This document shows positions 7,810 to 16,609 of a stretch of DNA of 64,000 nt, piece after piece (within the stretch, counting starts at the first letter, position 1; the number at the start of each line of letters is the position of its first letter). The notes under the pieces were generated by a model, which did no database searches, had not been told where the DNA came from, and worked only from the letters and a program-made list of their open reading frames with translations. The position numbers were made by a program, and so were the translations under genes. Origin of the DNA: Actinomycetes bacterium (GTDB taxonomy: Bacteria > Actinomycetota > Actinomycetes > Mycobacteriales > Mycobacteriaceae); the NCBI GenBank assembly GCA_023461275.1, contig JAEYMI010000043.1, forward strand, positions 108,316 through 172,315. Reading direction: 5' to 3'.

Positions 7810-9468
7810 CTACCTCGTGACCTCGTAGAGCCGCCAGGTCGGTTGATCCGCGCCGTCATTGGGCGCTTCGAGGATCATCGAGGCGATCTGTGCTCCGTTG
7901 TCGTACATGGTCGGATAACGGAGATTGACCGCGTCGGATTGACCGCGTCCGGTCCGCGGTACCGCCAGAATGTACTGCACACCATGCTCTTTGGGATTGT
8001 TGAGAATGTCGGTGAAGTCCTCGTCGGAGGGGATGACGAATTGCGCGGGACGCGTCGAACGCACGACGACGGCGAAACCGTAGACGGTGTCGCAGATGAC
8101 GCTGCCATCGGGGAGGTGGAGTCCGTCGAGGTAGTGCGCGATGGTCTTCTCGGTACTGAACGTGCGGGCCACCCGCTGGGCGTCGAGGTAGCGCTGAGTT
8201 GTGTTGTCCGCATGGGGCGTTGCCAGGGTGACGAGCGCGAATTCCTGAGGAGCGTTCTTCGTCGAACCCATGCCGTACAGCGCGCTGGGGATGGCGACCA
8301 CCATGCCCAGGACGGCGACGAGACCGAGCGTGTTGTAGAGCCGTGGGCGGCGCGGTCGCGCCCTGACCGGCGGCATCTCGGCGTAGTGGCCCAGTCGCCG
8401 GTAGGGCACCCTGCGGGTGGCCGGGATGACCAGCAGGGTGATGATCGCCGAGAGCGGGATGACGGTGATGTAGAACCGGAGAAAGCCGAATGTGGTTCCG
8501 CGTGAGTAACTGAGTATCTGGAACGCCAGCACGGCGAGGAACGGAATCGACACCGCCAGAACCGGATAGAAGCGGTGCCGCCGGGATCGGACCACCAGCA
8601 CCATCGCCAGCGTCAACGGCATCAGCGGCGCCAGGATCGCCAGCTCGGTCAGCGAGAAGACCAACGCCGACGACGCGGTGTCCGAACCGGTTCCGCCGGA
8701 CTGCTCGATAATCGACGAGTTGCCGTACTGCGAACTCGTCTGGGCGATCAGGTCGCCGGTGATCAGCCAACTCGTCGCGGCCCAGACGAGAAACGCGACG
8801 GCGCTGGGGAACACGACGATGGTCGCGTCGATCACGCTGCGCGACAGCCGTTTATCTGATCCGCGGCGACGAAAGGCCACCACCGCGACGAAGACCGTCG
8901 CGGCCAGCGACGCCGCACCGCCGTCGTATCGCGTGAGGTAACCCAATGCCAGTGCGATCCCGGCGATCACGAGCTCATGGACGTCGTCGGTGTCGACCCA
9001 CCGCGCGATCCGACGAGCCGCCCAGCACAGGAAGAACAGATACGGCGCCTCGCTCATCCCGTTCGCCCCGTAGAAGACGATCATCGGGTTGACGGTGTAG
9101 CACACGGTCACCGCGATCGTTATCCAGGCGGGCATACCGCGATCGCGACCGATGCCCGAGATCTGCACCACCGAACCGGCCATGAACGCCGACGACATCA
9201 CGGCGGCCGAAATGGCGTCGGTGGTGATCGGTGCCCACAGCGGGGTGAACGCGGTCATCGGCAATTGCACCAGCGTGGTGAGTGGGGTGAAGATGAAACC
9301 GATCGCCGACAGGTGCGGGTCACGGCTGAAGAGCACACTCTGTGCGGCCTGCACGCGCGCAAGTGAATCACCGATGAAGAAGTTGATTCCGACCGCAAGG
9401 TACAGTCCCACAGCGAGATACAACGCCCAGGTGGCGACGAACAGTAGCCCTAACCCTCGCCTGGTCAC
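7810..9468 (-). CDS. Polytopic GT-C glycosyltransferase-like protein (ArnT/GT39-like)
   Basis: A 552-residue membrane protein with about ten hydrophobic segments and a short C-terminal soluble part. The N-terminal half resembles polyprenyl-phosphate-sugar-dependent GT-C enzymes: an acidic residue in the first external loop (GDSLARVQAAQ, about 32-42), NPMIVFYGANGMSEAPYLFFL (about 128-148) and LGYLTRYDGGAASL (about 175-188). It would transfer a sugar from a lipid carrier on the outer face of the membrane. Its ATG overlaps the stop of the GT2 gene by 4 bp (ATGA), so the two are translationally coupled and it is the last gene of the cluster. No substrate can be assigned. The family-level call is an inference from topology and motif style. 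Confidence 0.65.
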   Translation of the reverse strand: MTRRGLGLLFVATWALYLAVGLYLAVGINFFIGDSLARVQAAQSVLFSRDPHLSAIGFIFTPLTTLVQLPMTAFTPLWAPITTDAISAAVMSSAFMAGSVVQISGIGRDRGMPAWITIAVTVCYTVNPMIVFYGANGMSEAPYLFFLCWAARRIARWVDTDDVHELVIAGIALALGYLTRYDGGAASLAATVFVAVVAFRRRGSDKRLSRSVIDATIVVFPSAVAFLVWAATSWLITGDLIAQTSSQYGNSSIIEQSGGTGSDTASSALVFSLTELAILAPLMPLTLAMVLVVRSRRHRFYPVLAVSIPFLAVLAFQILSYSRGTTFGFLRFYITVIPLSAIITLLVIPATRRVPYRRLGHYAEMPPVRARPRRPRLYNTLGLVAVLGMVVAIPSALYGMGSTKNAPQEFALVTLATPHADNTTQRYLDAQRVARTFSTEKTIAHYLDGLHLPDGSVICDTVYGFAVVVRSTRPAQFVIPSDEDFTDILNNPKEHGVQYILAVPRTGRGQSDAVNLRYPTMYDNGAQIASMILEAPNDGADQPTWRLYEVTR

Positions 9469-11015
9469 GCCGCGGACTCCGCTTTCGGCCCGGTATCCGC
9501 GCCGGTGTCGGTGTCGGTGTCGCTGTCGGTGTCGCTGTCATCGGTCGACAGTCCGTGAAATGTCTTCTCCCAGTAGGACGGATTGCGAATCAGCTGCCAC
9601 ATGCCCTTGAGCGCGGCGATACTCATCATCACCCAATAGGCCGGCACCATCAGTACCGCGCCGAGCAACTCGCTGTGGTCGTCCTCGCGGACCGCGATGA
9701 TGTTCATGTAGATCACCGAGACGTTGCCGAAGAGCAACGAGATCAGCGCGAGGTAATACGTTGGGCCCCAGAACAGCCCGGGGACGAACCCGGGCTGGCC
9801 GGTGATCCAGATGATCAGCATCAACCAGAACAGCATGTTGACGCATGCGATCAGCGGCGTACCGGCGAGCAGGAGCGTGAACCGATAGAACGACACCGCG
9901 CCGATGGTGCGGATCAGACGGCGGGGATGGCGGACGTGCACCAGCCACGACTGCATATAGCCCTTGTACCAACGGGATCGCTGCCGAACCCAGTTGATGG
10001 CATCGAGGTTGGCCTCCTCCAGAGTCGTCGAATCCACTACGGCGGTGCGGTATCCGTAGGACGCGATCCGCACTCCGAGATCGGCATCCTCGGTGACGTT
10101 GAACGGATCCCATCCCCCGATGTCGGCGATGATCGAGCGCCGGAAGTGATTGGACGTGCCGCCCAACGGAATCGGCGCGCGGCTGACCATGATCCCGGGT
10201 AGCAGGTAGCCGAACCAGATGCCGTAGTCGGCCGTGAACCATCGGGTCAGGACGTTGTCGGTGGGATTGTGAAAGCTCAGTTTCGCCTGCACGCACACCA
10301 CGTCGTCGCCGGATTCGGCGAAAATGTGTGCCACCCTGCGCAGTTGGAGGGGGTCCGGTTTGTCCTCGGCGTCGTAGATGGTGACCAGCTCGCCGGTCGC
10401 GAAGTGCAGGCCGTAGTTGCAGGCCTTCGGTTTGGTGCGCGGGTCGGCTTCCGGGACGAGAAGAACTGTGACGGAATCTGATTGGGACACCTGCTCGGCC
10501 GCGGCGATGGTGACCTCGTCGTCGGCTTCCAACAGCAGCAGGATCTGCAGCTTGTCCTTGGGGTACTCCAGCGCCTCGAGATTGGCGATCAGATCACCGA
10601 CCACCTCGGGCTCGTTGTAGGCGGGTACCAGAACGGTATACGACGGCAGGTCGTCCTCATCGATCGCACGCGCGACGTCGTCGGGAACCACCGCCGAACC
10701 GTTGACCAGCCCGCGGCCGAAGATGACGAGACGGTCCACCATCGAGAGCACGTAGACCACGGTCATCACGGTGACCAGGACGAACGCCGTTTGCTTTGGC
10801 GCGACGACGAATCCGAGGGCGACGAGCGCCAGCAGCGCGAAGCCGATCGTCTTCTGGATCCGGGTGAACGGGACCGACGCCGACATGTCCGGCCAGCGCT
10901 CCCGCAGTCCGTTCACCGCGGAATCGAGTGCGTACTCCCGATAGCTCCGGTCGGCCATCCGCGCAGCCACCGGCGAGTTCGCGTCGATCTGCGCATCCGC
11001 ATTCTCGGTACTCAA
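9465..11015 (-). CDS. Processive family-2 glycosyltransferase (BcsA/cellulose-synthase-like)
   Basis: Membrane synthase that probably polymerises and extrudes a beta-linked polysaccharide. In the 516-residue protein the GT2 motifs are all visible: VLVPAYNEPEVV (128-139), LLEADDE (161-167), the metal-binding YDAEDKPDP (214-222), TEDADLG (308-314) and the processive-synthase signature QRSRW (345-349). Two membrane helices precede the GT domain (about 57-95) and three or four follow (about 372-480). There is no PilZ domain, so control by c-di-GMP as in BcsA is unlikely. The C-terminus is a low-complexity Asp/Thr/Ser tail from GGTGTC-type repeats (9500-9545). One base separates it from the gene upstream and it overlaps the gene downstream by 4 bp. 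Confidence 0.85.
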   Translation of the reverse strand: MSTENADAQIDANSPVAARMADRSYREYALDSAVNGLRERWPDMSASVPFTRIQKTIGFALLALVALGFVVAPKQTAFVLVTVMTVVYVLSMVDRLVIFGRGLVNGSAVVPDDVARAIDEDDLPSYTVLVPAYNEPEVVGDLIANLEALEYPKDKLQILLLLEADDEVTIAAAEQVSQSDSVTVLLVPEADPRTKPKACNYGLHFATGELVTIYDAEDKPDPLQLRRVAHIFAESGDDVVCVQAKLSFHNPTDNVLTRWFTADYGIWFGYLLPGIMVSRAPIPLGGTSNHFRRSIIADIGGWDPFNVTEDADLGVRIASYGYRTAVVDSTTLEEANLDAINWVRQRSRWYKGYMQSWLVHVRHPRRLIRTIGAVSFYRFTLLLAGTPLIACVNMLFWLMLIIWITGQPGFVPGLFWGPTYYLALISLLFGNVSVIYMNIIAVREDDHSELLGAVLMVPAYWVMMSIAALKGMWQLIRNPSYWEKTFHGLSTDDSDTDSDTDTDTGADTGPKAESAA

Positions 11016-11016
11016 C

Positions 11017-12603
11017 TCACTTCCCCGCCAAATCGATCTGGGTGTCGATCAGTTTGTTCGCCAAGCCCACCAACAGGTCCCGGTCCTTGAAGGACGGTTC
11101 GAGGTCCTCGACGACCAGATTTCCGCGCAGCAGGATGGTCGCGAAGATTCCGACGTTGCGCATGGTCGACAGCTGCGGTTCGGGAAACCGAACGTCCGGC
11201 TCGTGATTGTCCACTGACATCAGCGACACCACCTGGGTTCTCTCGCCGTCGGTCAACCGCCAGGTGAGCCGGTTGTAGGTGAGGTAGGCCCGATCATCGA
11301 CCGCTGTCTGGAGGAAGCCGGAAATGTTGTGGTCCAACATAACCGGAACTCTCGCACTGACCCGGTCGCCCGACGCCCGGTTGTCGGAGGTGGCCGAGTA
11401 GATGCTCAACGCCACCGGGTAGGCGGTCTGGATCGAGTCGATCATCACGATCCGCGGTCGGGCCTGGACATCGAATTGTGCTGAGCCCGTTCGCTGCCGG
11501 ACCTCCTGACGGACCGCGATCGCGTCCGGCCCGTAGAGACGGTAGGCCCAGTCGAAGTACCGGTTGTCCAATTCCTGCCAGTTCGCCGGAACAGCCAGCG
11601 GCGGGCGGGTATCGAGGCCCGTGAAGTAGTATCCCGGATCGATCTTCACCTCCGGCGACGGAAAGTAATGGATGACTGCGCCCATCAGAGCCAGCGCGAT
11701 ACCGGATCTCAGGGCGTTGGGTGCGGTCAGCGGAGCCGGCGGTCCGGAACCCGGGCGCCACCATCGCATGGCTCCGCGACGCAGGAACGTCTCGGCCAGC
11801 GCCACCACAAGCGCCGCGAACACCGACGGCACCAGCTGATAGACGATCGGCGAAGCTGTCGGAAAGACCAGTGCGACAACACCAAGCGCCGCGGCCCCTA
11901 ACGCCAGCGCGGCGAGGGCAGCGATCACCGCTCGTCGTCGAATGGGACCGGCCGCGATCGCCGCGACGATCATCGCGTACACGATCATGACCGCACCCGC
12001 CGACAGCCGTGAGCCGCCCAGCAGGATCAGGCTCACCCGATAGGGATACGGCAACATGACGATCAGCAGCACCCACACCCACCGATACCTCATCATCGGT
12101 CGCAGCCCGAAGAGCAGTACCAAACCGCCCATCAGAAACAGCACCAGCGACACCAGGTCCACGTGCAGGACCAGGTAGGCCGACTGATAGCGGGGACGCA
12201 ACAACGCTTGGAAACACAGTGCGAGAGCGAGCAACAACATTCCGACGATGGCGTCGGTCTGCCGGTCGTAGATGGGCCGTTCAGGTGTGCGGCGCACGGT
12301 GACACTGATCGCGGCGATCGCGGCGAGTAGCAGGCCACCCAACAGGTACGTCATGGCGCTGCGCGCCACCACCATCTCGATCCACAGATTGACCATCGTC
12401 TGCCAGTACGCCCCGACGATCACCGCGACCAGGAATGCCCACCGAACGACCATGCTCGCGTACGGATGTGACAGGTCCGGCAGGCGCCGCTTCGGAGCGC
12501 CTGACGCTCCTGTGCCCGCCTCGTCGTCGACGCTCGTCCGGTCTTCGACGCTCGTCTGCGATGCTGCGCCCGTAACGGTGGTGATCATCGGGTCGCCGGT
12601 CAT
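11017..12603 (-). CDS. Polytopic membrane protein of the BcsA/BcsB-like cluster, unknown function
   Basis: A 528-residue protein I do not recognise. Residues 1-45 are a soluble, Thr/Ser/Ala-rich leader. About ten membrane helices follow (roughly 50-330). The C-terminal ~190 residues (from about GLDTRPPLAVPANWQEL) form a soluble domain, likely outside the membrane. The arrangement of helices followed by a soluble domain, with the segment LLFGLRPMMRYRWVWVLLIVMLPYPYR, is reminiscent of exosortase/EpsI proteins, but the catalytic Cys of exosortases is not visible in the membrane part, so I do not make that call. It lies between the BcsB-like gene (21-bp gap) and the GT2 gene (1-bp gap), and is therefore almost certainly a subunit or partner of the synthase. 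A second start is possible at 12588. Confidence 0.6.
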   Translation of the reverse strand: MTGDPMITTVTGAASQTSVEDRTSVDDEAGTGASGAPKRRLPDLSHPYASMVVRWAFLVAVIVGAYWQTMVNLWIEMVVARSAMTYLLGGLLLAAIAAISVTVRRTPERPIYDRQTDAIVGMLLLALALCFQALLRPRYQSAYLVLHVDLVSLVLFLMGGLVLLFGLRPMMRYRWVWVLLIVMLPYPYRVSLILLGGSRLSAGAVMIVYAMIVAAIAAGPIRRRAVIAALAALALGAAALGVVALVFPTASPIVYQLVPSVFAALVVALAETFLRRGAMRWWRPGSGPPAPLTAPNALRSGIALALMGAVIHYFPSPEVKIDPGYYFTGLDTRPPLAVPANWQELDNRYFDWAYRLYGPDAIAVRQEVRQRTGSAQFDVQARPRIVMIDSIQTAYPVALSIYSATSDNRASGDRVSARVPVMLDHNISGFLQTAVDDRAYLTYNRLTWRLTDGERTQVVSLMSVDNHEPDVRFPEPQLSTMRNVGIFATILLRGNLVVEDLEPSFKDRDLLVGLANKLIDTQIDLAGK

Positions 12604-12624
12604 CGCGTCACCGAGCCTGCCCTG

Positions 12625-14580
12625 TCACTTGGTGCCCGCACGACGTAGCCGGGTCCGAATGAACACGAGTCCTCCGATGAGCAGCCCGACGGCGGCGAGG
12701 ACACCGAGCACCCGCGCCAGCGTCGCCACCGTTGATGGCCCCGACTCCTGTTGCGGCTGAACGGGTTGTGCCACGAATACCGGTTCACGGCCGGCAACCT
12801 TGATCATCGCCTGCCCACTCAGATTGGGCCAACGGGTCGGGTCGGCGCCGAGCCACGACAGCGCATCGTCGAGGTCGGCGGGAACGTTGGTCGACGTCGC
12901 GACCAGCAGGCTCCGGTTGTCATCGCGCAGCACCTGCAGAGAGCCGAACATCAGTCCCGGGGTCAGCGTCACCTCCGACGTGCGGCCATCGGCATCGACG
13001 ACCCGTACGGTCCGGCCATCGGTGTAGACCGGCAACGAGAGTTGCGGCACCCCACTGCCGTTCGCGGCGATCACCACACCCGGCTGCGTCGAGGACAGGA
13101 TGTCGTTCACCGGCGCCACGTCGACGCCGATCGGTGCGGCCGCCAACCGTTGTAAGCCGGACATCACCGCGACCGCGCGCGCCACGTCGGCGACGTCGCC
13201 GATGGTCATTCCGATCTGCATCCGAGGCATGAGAACCTGTGGCAGCGAGCCGAATCCGGATGGTATCGGTGGATCGGCCGGGTCCGAGGACACCTCTCCG
13301 GCGGAGTCCAGCGTCAGCGAACTCTGATAGCCGTCACCACATTGGCTTCCCACGTCGCCACGGGACAGCGTCAAGGTCAGATTCACAAAGCGCGCGAGAT
13401 CGCTGTCCGGGATGGTCACCCAGCGGTTGTATCTCCCGGATTCGTCGGCGGGCCACGTGTCGATCACCTTGTCGCCCAAGTGAACCGACAGCATCGACGA
13501 GGCCGCTTGCGGCGCAGGCGTATACGTTCCCATCAGTTGCACCCGGACATTCTTCGACGGTCGTCCCAGTCGTGTCTGGTCGATGCCAATCGACACCGAC
13601 GGCCAGTTCAGCCCCTGGACCGACTGATCGGCGACTCCGAGATCGGCGAGCGTCCTGACCTTGGGCGGCAGTTGCGGAGCGTCGAAAAGCTGACCGGCCA
13701 CCGCCGACGACGACAGCGATATGGGCTCGAGACTCGATGTCAGAAGCCGTGTTTGAGCAATCAGCTGGGCCGGCGGTCCGCCGATGGTGAGGTACGGCCC
13801 GTTCGGTCCGGGCTGCAGGGTGACCCCGTTCGGCGCCGACGATGACACCACGATCTGCCGTTCCAGTGCGCCCGGCCGATCAACCGGAACGAGGTTGGCG
13901 CGAGGCAACGCTTCGGTGGTCACCCGAACCTCGGCGGTGCCGTACTGAGCGACCACCGCCGTCGCCAGGTTGATCGCCGCCGCCCCCTCTGGCTCACTGA
14001 CGTCGTCGGGAACGTAGATGGTGAGCGCACGAAGCGCCGGGGGCAGAAAGTCGGCGACCGACGCGGGCGCCACGTCGGCTCCCGCATACTCGACATCGGT
14101 ATCGGTGATCCGGAAGGCATTCTCGGGATCGAATCGGCAAGTGCCGCTGACCTGTAGGTAGGCGTGCAGCTCGAGGTCCACCGCGCGCTGCTCGACCCGC
14201 ACCCCGGGTAGCGGCAGCGTGATCGGCGAATTGGGCGCAGTGCTGATCGGGGTGCGCGATATCAGGCGATCACCTTGCGTGACGTCGACGATGCCGCCGG
14301 TCACGAACGGTGGCAGCGAGACGGTCCCGCGCAGCGCCGTCGGCGACATTCCGTCGGGTACCGGCAATGACAGGCTGACCTGACGTTGCAGACCGCGGAA
14401 CACCGGGTCCTGACCGGACCCGATCTCCTGTAGGTCGAGCGCCGGCGGTCGGTCTCCGGGAGCCGCTGCTGCGATCCCGCCGGCCAGGGCGCTGCCCAGG
14501 ATCAGCCCGGCTACCAGAATCACCCGGACGACCACCCCGGCCCACGCGGTACGTGTCGACCGAATTGGACTGTGGCGCAT
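12625..14580 (-). CDS. BcsB-like periplasmic, membrane-anchored polysaccharide synthase subunit
   Basis: A 651-residue exported protein with a signal peptide (about 1-40, ending AGGIAAAA), a long beta-rich extracytoplasmic part and a single C-terminal helix (about 625-643, VLAAVGLLIGGLVFIRTRLRR) with a basic cytosolic tail. This is the topology of BcsB, which guides cellulose from BcsA through the periplasm. Repeated carbohydrate-binding-like segments (around 60-180 and 320-440) and Cys at 148 and in GSQCGDGYQS support the comparison. Similarity to proteobacterial BcsB is at architecture level only. SD AAGGAA precedes ATG 14580. It is first in the operon BcsB-like / membrane protein / GT2 / GT-C. 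Its promoter lies next to that of the zinc importer. Confidence 0.7.
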   Translation of the reverse strand: MRHSPIRSTRTAWAGVVVRVILVAGLILGSALAGGIAAAAPGDRPPALDLQEIGSGQDPVFRGLQRQVSLSLPVPDGMSPTALRGTVSLPPFVTGGIVDVTQGDRLISRTPISTAPNSPITLPLPGVRVEQRAVDLELHAYLQVSGTCRFDPENAFRITDTDVEYAGADVAPASVADFLPPALRALTIYVPDDVSEPEGAAAINLATAVVAQYGTAEVRVTTEALPRANLVPVDRPGALERQIVVSSSAPNGVTLQPGPNGPYLTIGGPPAQLIAQTRLLTSSLEPISLSSSAVAGQLFDAPQLPPKVRTLADLGVADQSVQGLNWPSVSIGIDQTRLGRPSKNVRVQLMGTYTPAPQAASSMLSVHLGDKVIDTWPADESGRYNRWVTIPDSDLARFVNLTLTLSRGDVGSQCGDGYQSSLTLDSAGEVSSDPADPPIPSGFGSLPQVLMPRMQIGMTIGDVADVARAVAVMSGLQRLAAAPIGVDVAPVNDILSSTQPGVVIAANGSGVPQLSLPVYTDGRTVRVVDADGRTSEVTLTPGLMFGSLQVLRDDNRSLLVATSTNVPADLDDALSWLGADPTRWPNLSGQAMIKVAGREPVFVAQPVQPQQESGPSTVATLARVLGVLAAVGLLIGGLVFIRTRLRRAGTK

Positions 14581-14753
14581 GGAGGTTCCTTCTAGTCGGA
14601 CCTACATCCCCGTACCTGGCCGAGATCCTCCACGACGAATCAGGCGCTCACCGCCGGCTCCATCAGTACCCGTGATTACACGTTAATACAGGCAAACATC
14701 AAATGCAGATTAATGCAGTTTCGCCGTGCAAACCACCGTCGTCTACACTTTTT

Positions 14754-14772
14754 TCGGTAACGATTGTCATTT
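14754..14772. promoter_or_regulatory. Putative Zur (zinc uptake repressor) box
   Basis: GGTAACGATTGTCATTTG, just upstream of the zinc-binding lipoprotein gene, resembles actinobacterial Zur boxes built around AACGATTnTCAT. Its position overlaps the likely promoter or 5' leader of the importer and fits zinc repression. It is read from the sequence by resemblance only. Confidence 0.5.
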
Positions 14773-14787
14773 GCGAGAGGTGTGAAG

Positions 14788-15777
14788 ATGCGGCGAGCCC
14801 TGGTGGGACGGGTCTTGGTGGGGACTGTGGTGGCGTTGACGCTGACAGTCGCGGGATGTTCGGGTGACGACACCGCGTCGACGTCGAGCGGACAGCCGAC
14901 GGTGGTCACCTCCACCAACGTGTGGGGGTCGGTGGCCGAGGCCGTGGCCGGCGACAAAGCATCGGTGACCGTGCTGTTCACTTCCGGCGACGGCGATCCG
15001 CATGAGTTCGAGCCGTCGGCCGCCGACACCGCGGCCATCGGCGACGCCGACGTCGTACTCCTCAACGGGGGCGGCTACGACCAGTACATGGAAACCGGCA
15101 AGACGAAGTCCGGGACGACGACGATCAACGCCTTCGACGTGATGGAAGGCGACCACCCCGAGTCGACCGACCACCCCGAGTCGACCGAACACAGCGACGA
15201 CCACGGCAGTCACGACGCCGAAGGGCATCAGCACGGCGAGGTCAACGAGCACGTCTTCTACAACCTGCCCGTCGTCGCGCAGGTGGCGAACAAGATCGCC
15301 GACGCGCTCGCGACCAAGGACGCCGCCAACGCCGAGACCTACCGCGCCAACGCGGCCGCCTTCGGCAAACAGATCGACGGCCTCAACTCGCAGGTCGCCG
15401 CGATCAAGACCGCACACAACGGCACCAAGGTCGCCCAGACCGAACCGCTTGCCGCTTACCTACTCACCCAGGCGGGCCTGGTCGACGTGGCCCCTGCCGG
15501 GTTCACCGACGCCGTCGAAGCCGGGCAGTCACCGTCGGCCGCCGACCGCGCGGCCATGGAGGACCTACTGACCGACCACACCGTGAAGGCGCTCATCTAC
15601 AACACCCAGGCCGTCGACCCGGTGACCGAAGCGTTGCTGTCGACCGCGAAGTCTGCCAACGTTGCGGTCGTGAAGTTCACCGAGACGCTGCCCAACGGCG
15701 TGACCAGCTACATCGATTGGCAGAAAAGCCAGATCGGGTCCTTGAGTGCCGCGCTGAGCTCCCCCGCGAATGGCTGA
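14788..15777 (+). CDS. znuA: Zinc ABC transporter substrate-binding lipoprotein (ZnuA-like)
   Basis: Captures Zn2+ (or Mn2+) outside the membrane and hands it to the permease. The protein is 329 residues from ATG 14788, preceded by AGAGG at a 7-base spacing; a TTG at 14764 is the longest alternative. Signal peptide with lipobox VAGC, cluster A-1 fold, metal ligand His in GDPHEFEPSA, and a His/Asp-rich loop (DHPEST twice, then EHSDDHGSHDAEGHQHGE) typical of zinc-specific members. The DHPEST doubling is an 18-bp in-frame tandem duplication near 15151-15186. Second His ligand in NEHVFYNL, and a C-terminal FTETLPNGV segment. It overlaps the ATPase gene by 8 bp and is preceded by a probable Zur box. 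Confidence 0.93.
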   Translation: MRRALVGRVLVGTVVALTLTVAGCSGDDTASTSSGQPTVVTSTNVWGSVAEAVAGDKASVTVLFTSGDGDPHEFEPSAADTAAIGDADVVLLNGGGYDQYMETGKTKSGTTTINAFDVMEGDHPESTDHPESTEHSDDHGSHDAEGHQHGEVNEHVFYNLPVVAQVANKIADALATKDAANAETYRANAAAFGKQIDGLNSQVAAIKTAHNGTKVAQTEPLAAYLLTQAGLVDVAPAGFTDAVEAGQSPSAADRAAMEDLLTDHTVKALIYNTQAVDPVTEALLSTAKSANVAVVKFTETLPNGVTSYIDWQKSQIGSLSAALSSPANG

Positions 15778-16609
15778 TCGACACCGAATGGCTGATCGCA
15801 ACACCGACGCCGATGTCGTCGCGCGCTTCGACGGCGCCCGGCTGACCTTCGGTACCCGGGTGCTGTGGGACGGACTCGATTTCGAGGTTCGACGCGGCGA
15901 GTTCGTCGCTGTTCTCGGCCCGAACGGTTCGGGCAAGACGTCGTTGCTGCGCTGCCTGCTCGGCCAGTATCGGCTCACGTCAGGCGATCTCAGCGTCACC
16001 GAGGCCGTCGGCTACATTCCGCAGCAGCACGCCGACGATGCCGATCCGATGGCGCTGCGTGGTCGAGACCTGGTGGGGCTCGGCGTCGACGGCAGTCGCT
16101 GGGGCATCGGTGTACGCGGTCGGGCCCGACGCCGCCGGCTCGTCGACGCCGCACTGGCAGAAGTCGACGCCACCGAGTACGCCGACGCACCATTGGGCGT
16201 GCTGTCCGGCGGCGAACAGCAACGACTGCGGGTCGCCCAGGCCCTGACCGGCAACCCTGAACTGCTGCTCTGCGACGAGCCACTGGCCAGCCTCGATCTG
16301 GCCAACCAGCAGCGCGTCGTCGAACTCATCGACGCGCGACGCAGAACCGCGCGCACCGCGGTCGTGTTCGTGACACACGAACTCAATCCGGTGCTGCCCT
16401 ACGTCGACCGCGTGCTGTATCTGGTCGGCGGCCGGTTCCGGGTCGGCACCCCGTCGGAGGTGATGACGTCGGCGACGCTGTCGGACCTCTACGGCAGCGA
16501 TGTCGAGGTGTTGGAGGTCAACGGCCGACTGATCGTCGTCGGTGGCGAAGAGGATGTCCCACACCACCATTGCGTAGATCAGTCCGCCGTCGACGGGCAT
16601 CTCACGTGA
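15770..16609 (+). CDS. znuC: Zinc ABC transporter ATP-binding protein (ZnuC-like)
   Basis: Energises the zinc importer. It has 279 residues with Walker A GPNGSGKTS (about 48-56), Q-loop YIPQQH, signature LSGGEQQR (about 145-152), Walker B LLLCDEPLA and the switch His in FVTHELN. The longest start (ATG 15770) overlaps znuA; a second ATG at 15788 lies in an exact repeat of the same context (AATGGCTGATCG occurs twice), so the start region itself carries a short duplication. The stop overlaps the permease start by 4 bp. It belongs to the znuA-znuC-znuB operon. Confidence 0.93.
   Translation: MADRHRMADRNTDADVVARFDGARLTFGTRVLWDGLDFEVRRGEFVAVLGPNGSGKTSLLRCLLGQYRLTSGDLSVTEAVGYIPQQHADDADPMALRGRDLVGLGVDGSRWGIGVRGRARRRRLVDAALAEVDATEYADAPLGVLSGGEQQRLRVAQALTGNPELLLCDEPLASLDLANQQRVVELIDARRRTARTAVVFVTHELNPVLPYVDRVLYLVGGRFRVGTPSEVMTSATLSDLYGSDVEVLEVNGRLIVVGGEEDVPHHHCVDQSAVDGHLT

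Noticed and set aside
11017..12603. Exosortase/EpsI call
   Set aside because: The topology is similar, but the conserved active-site Cys and the flanking motifs are not visible and no PEP-CTERM-like sorting substrate was noticed in the window.
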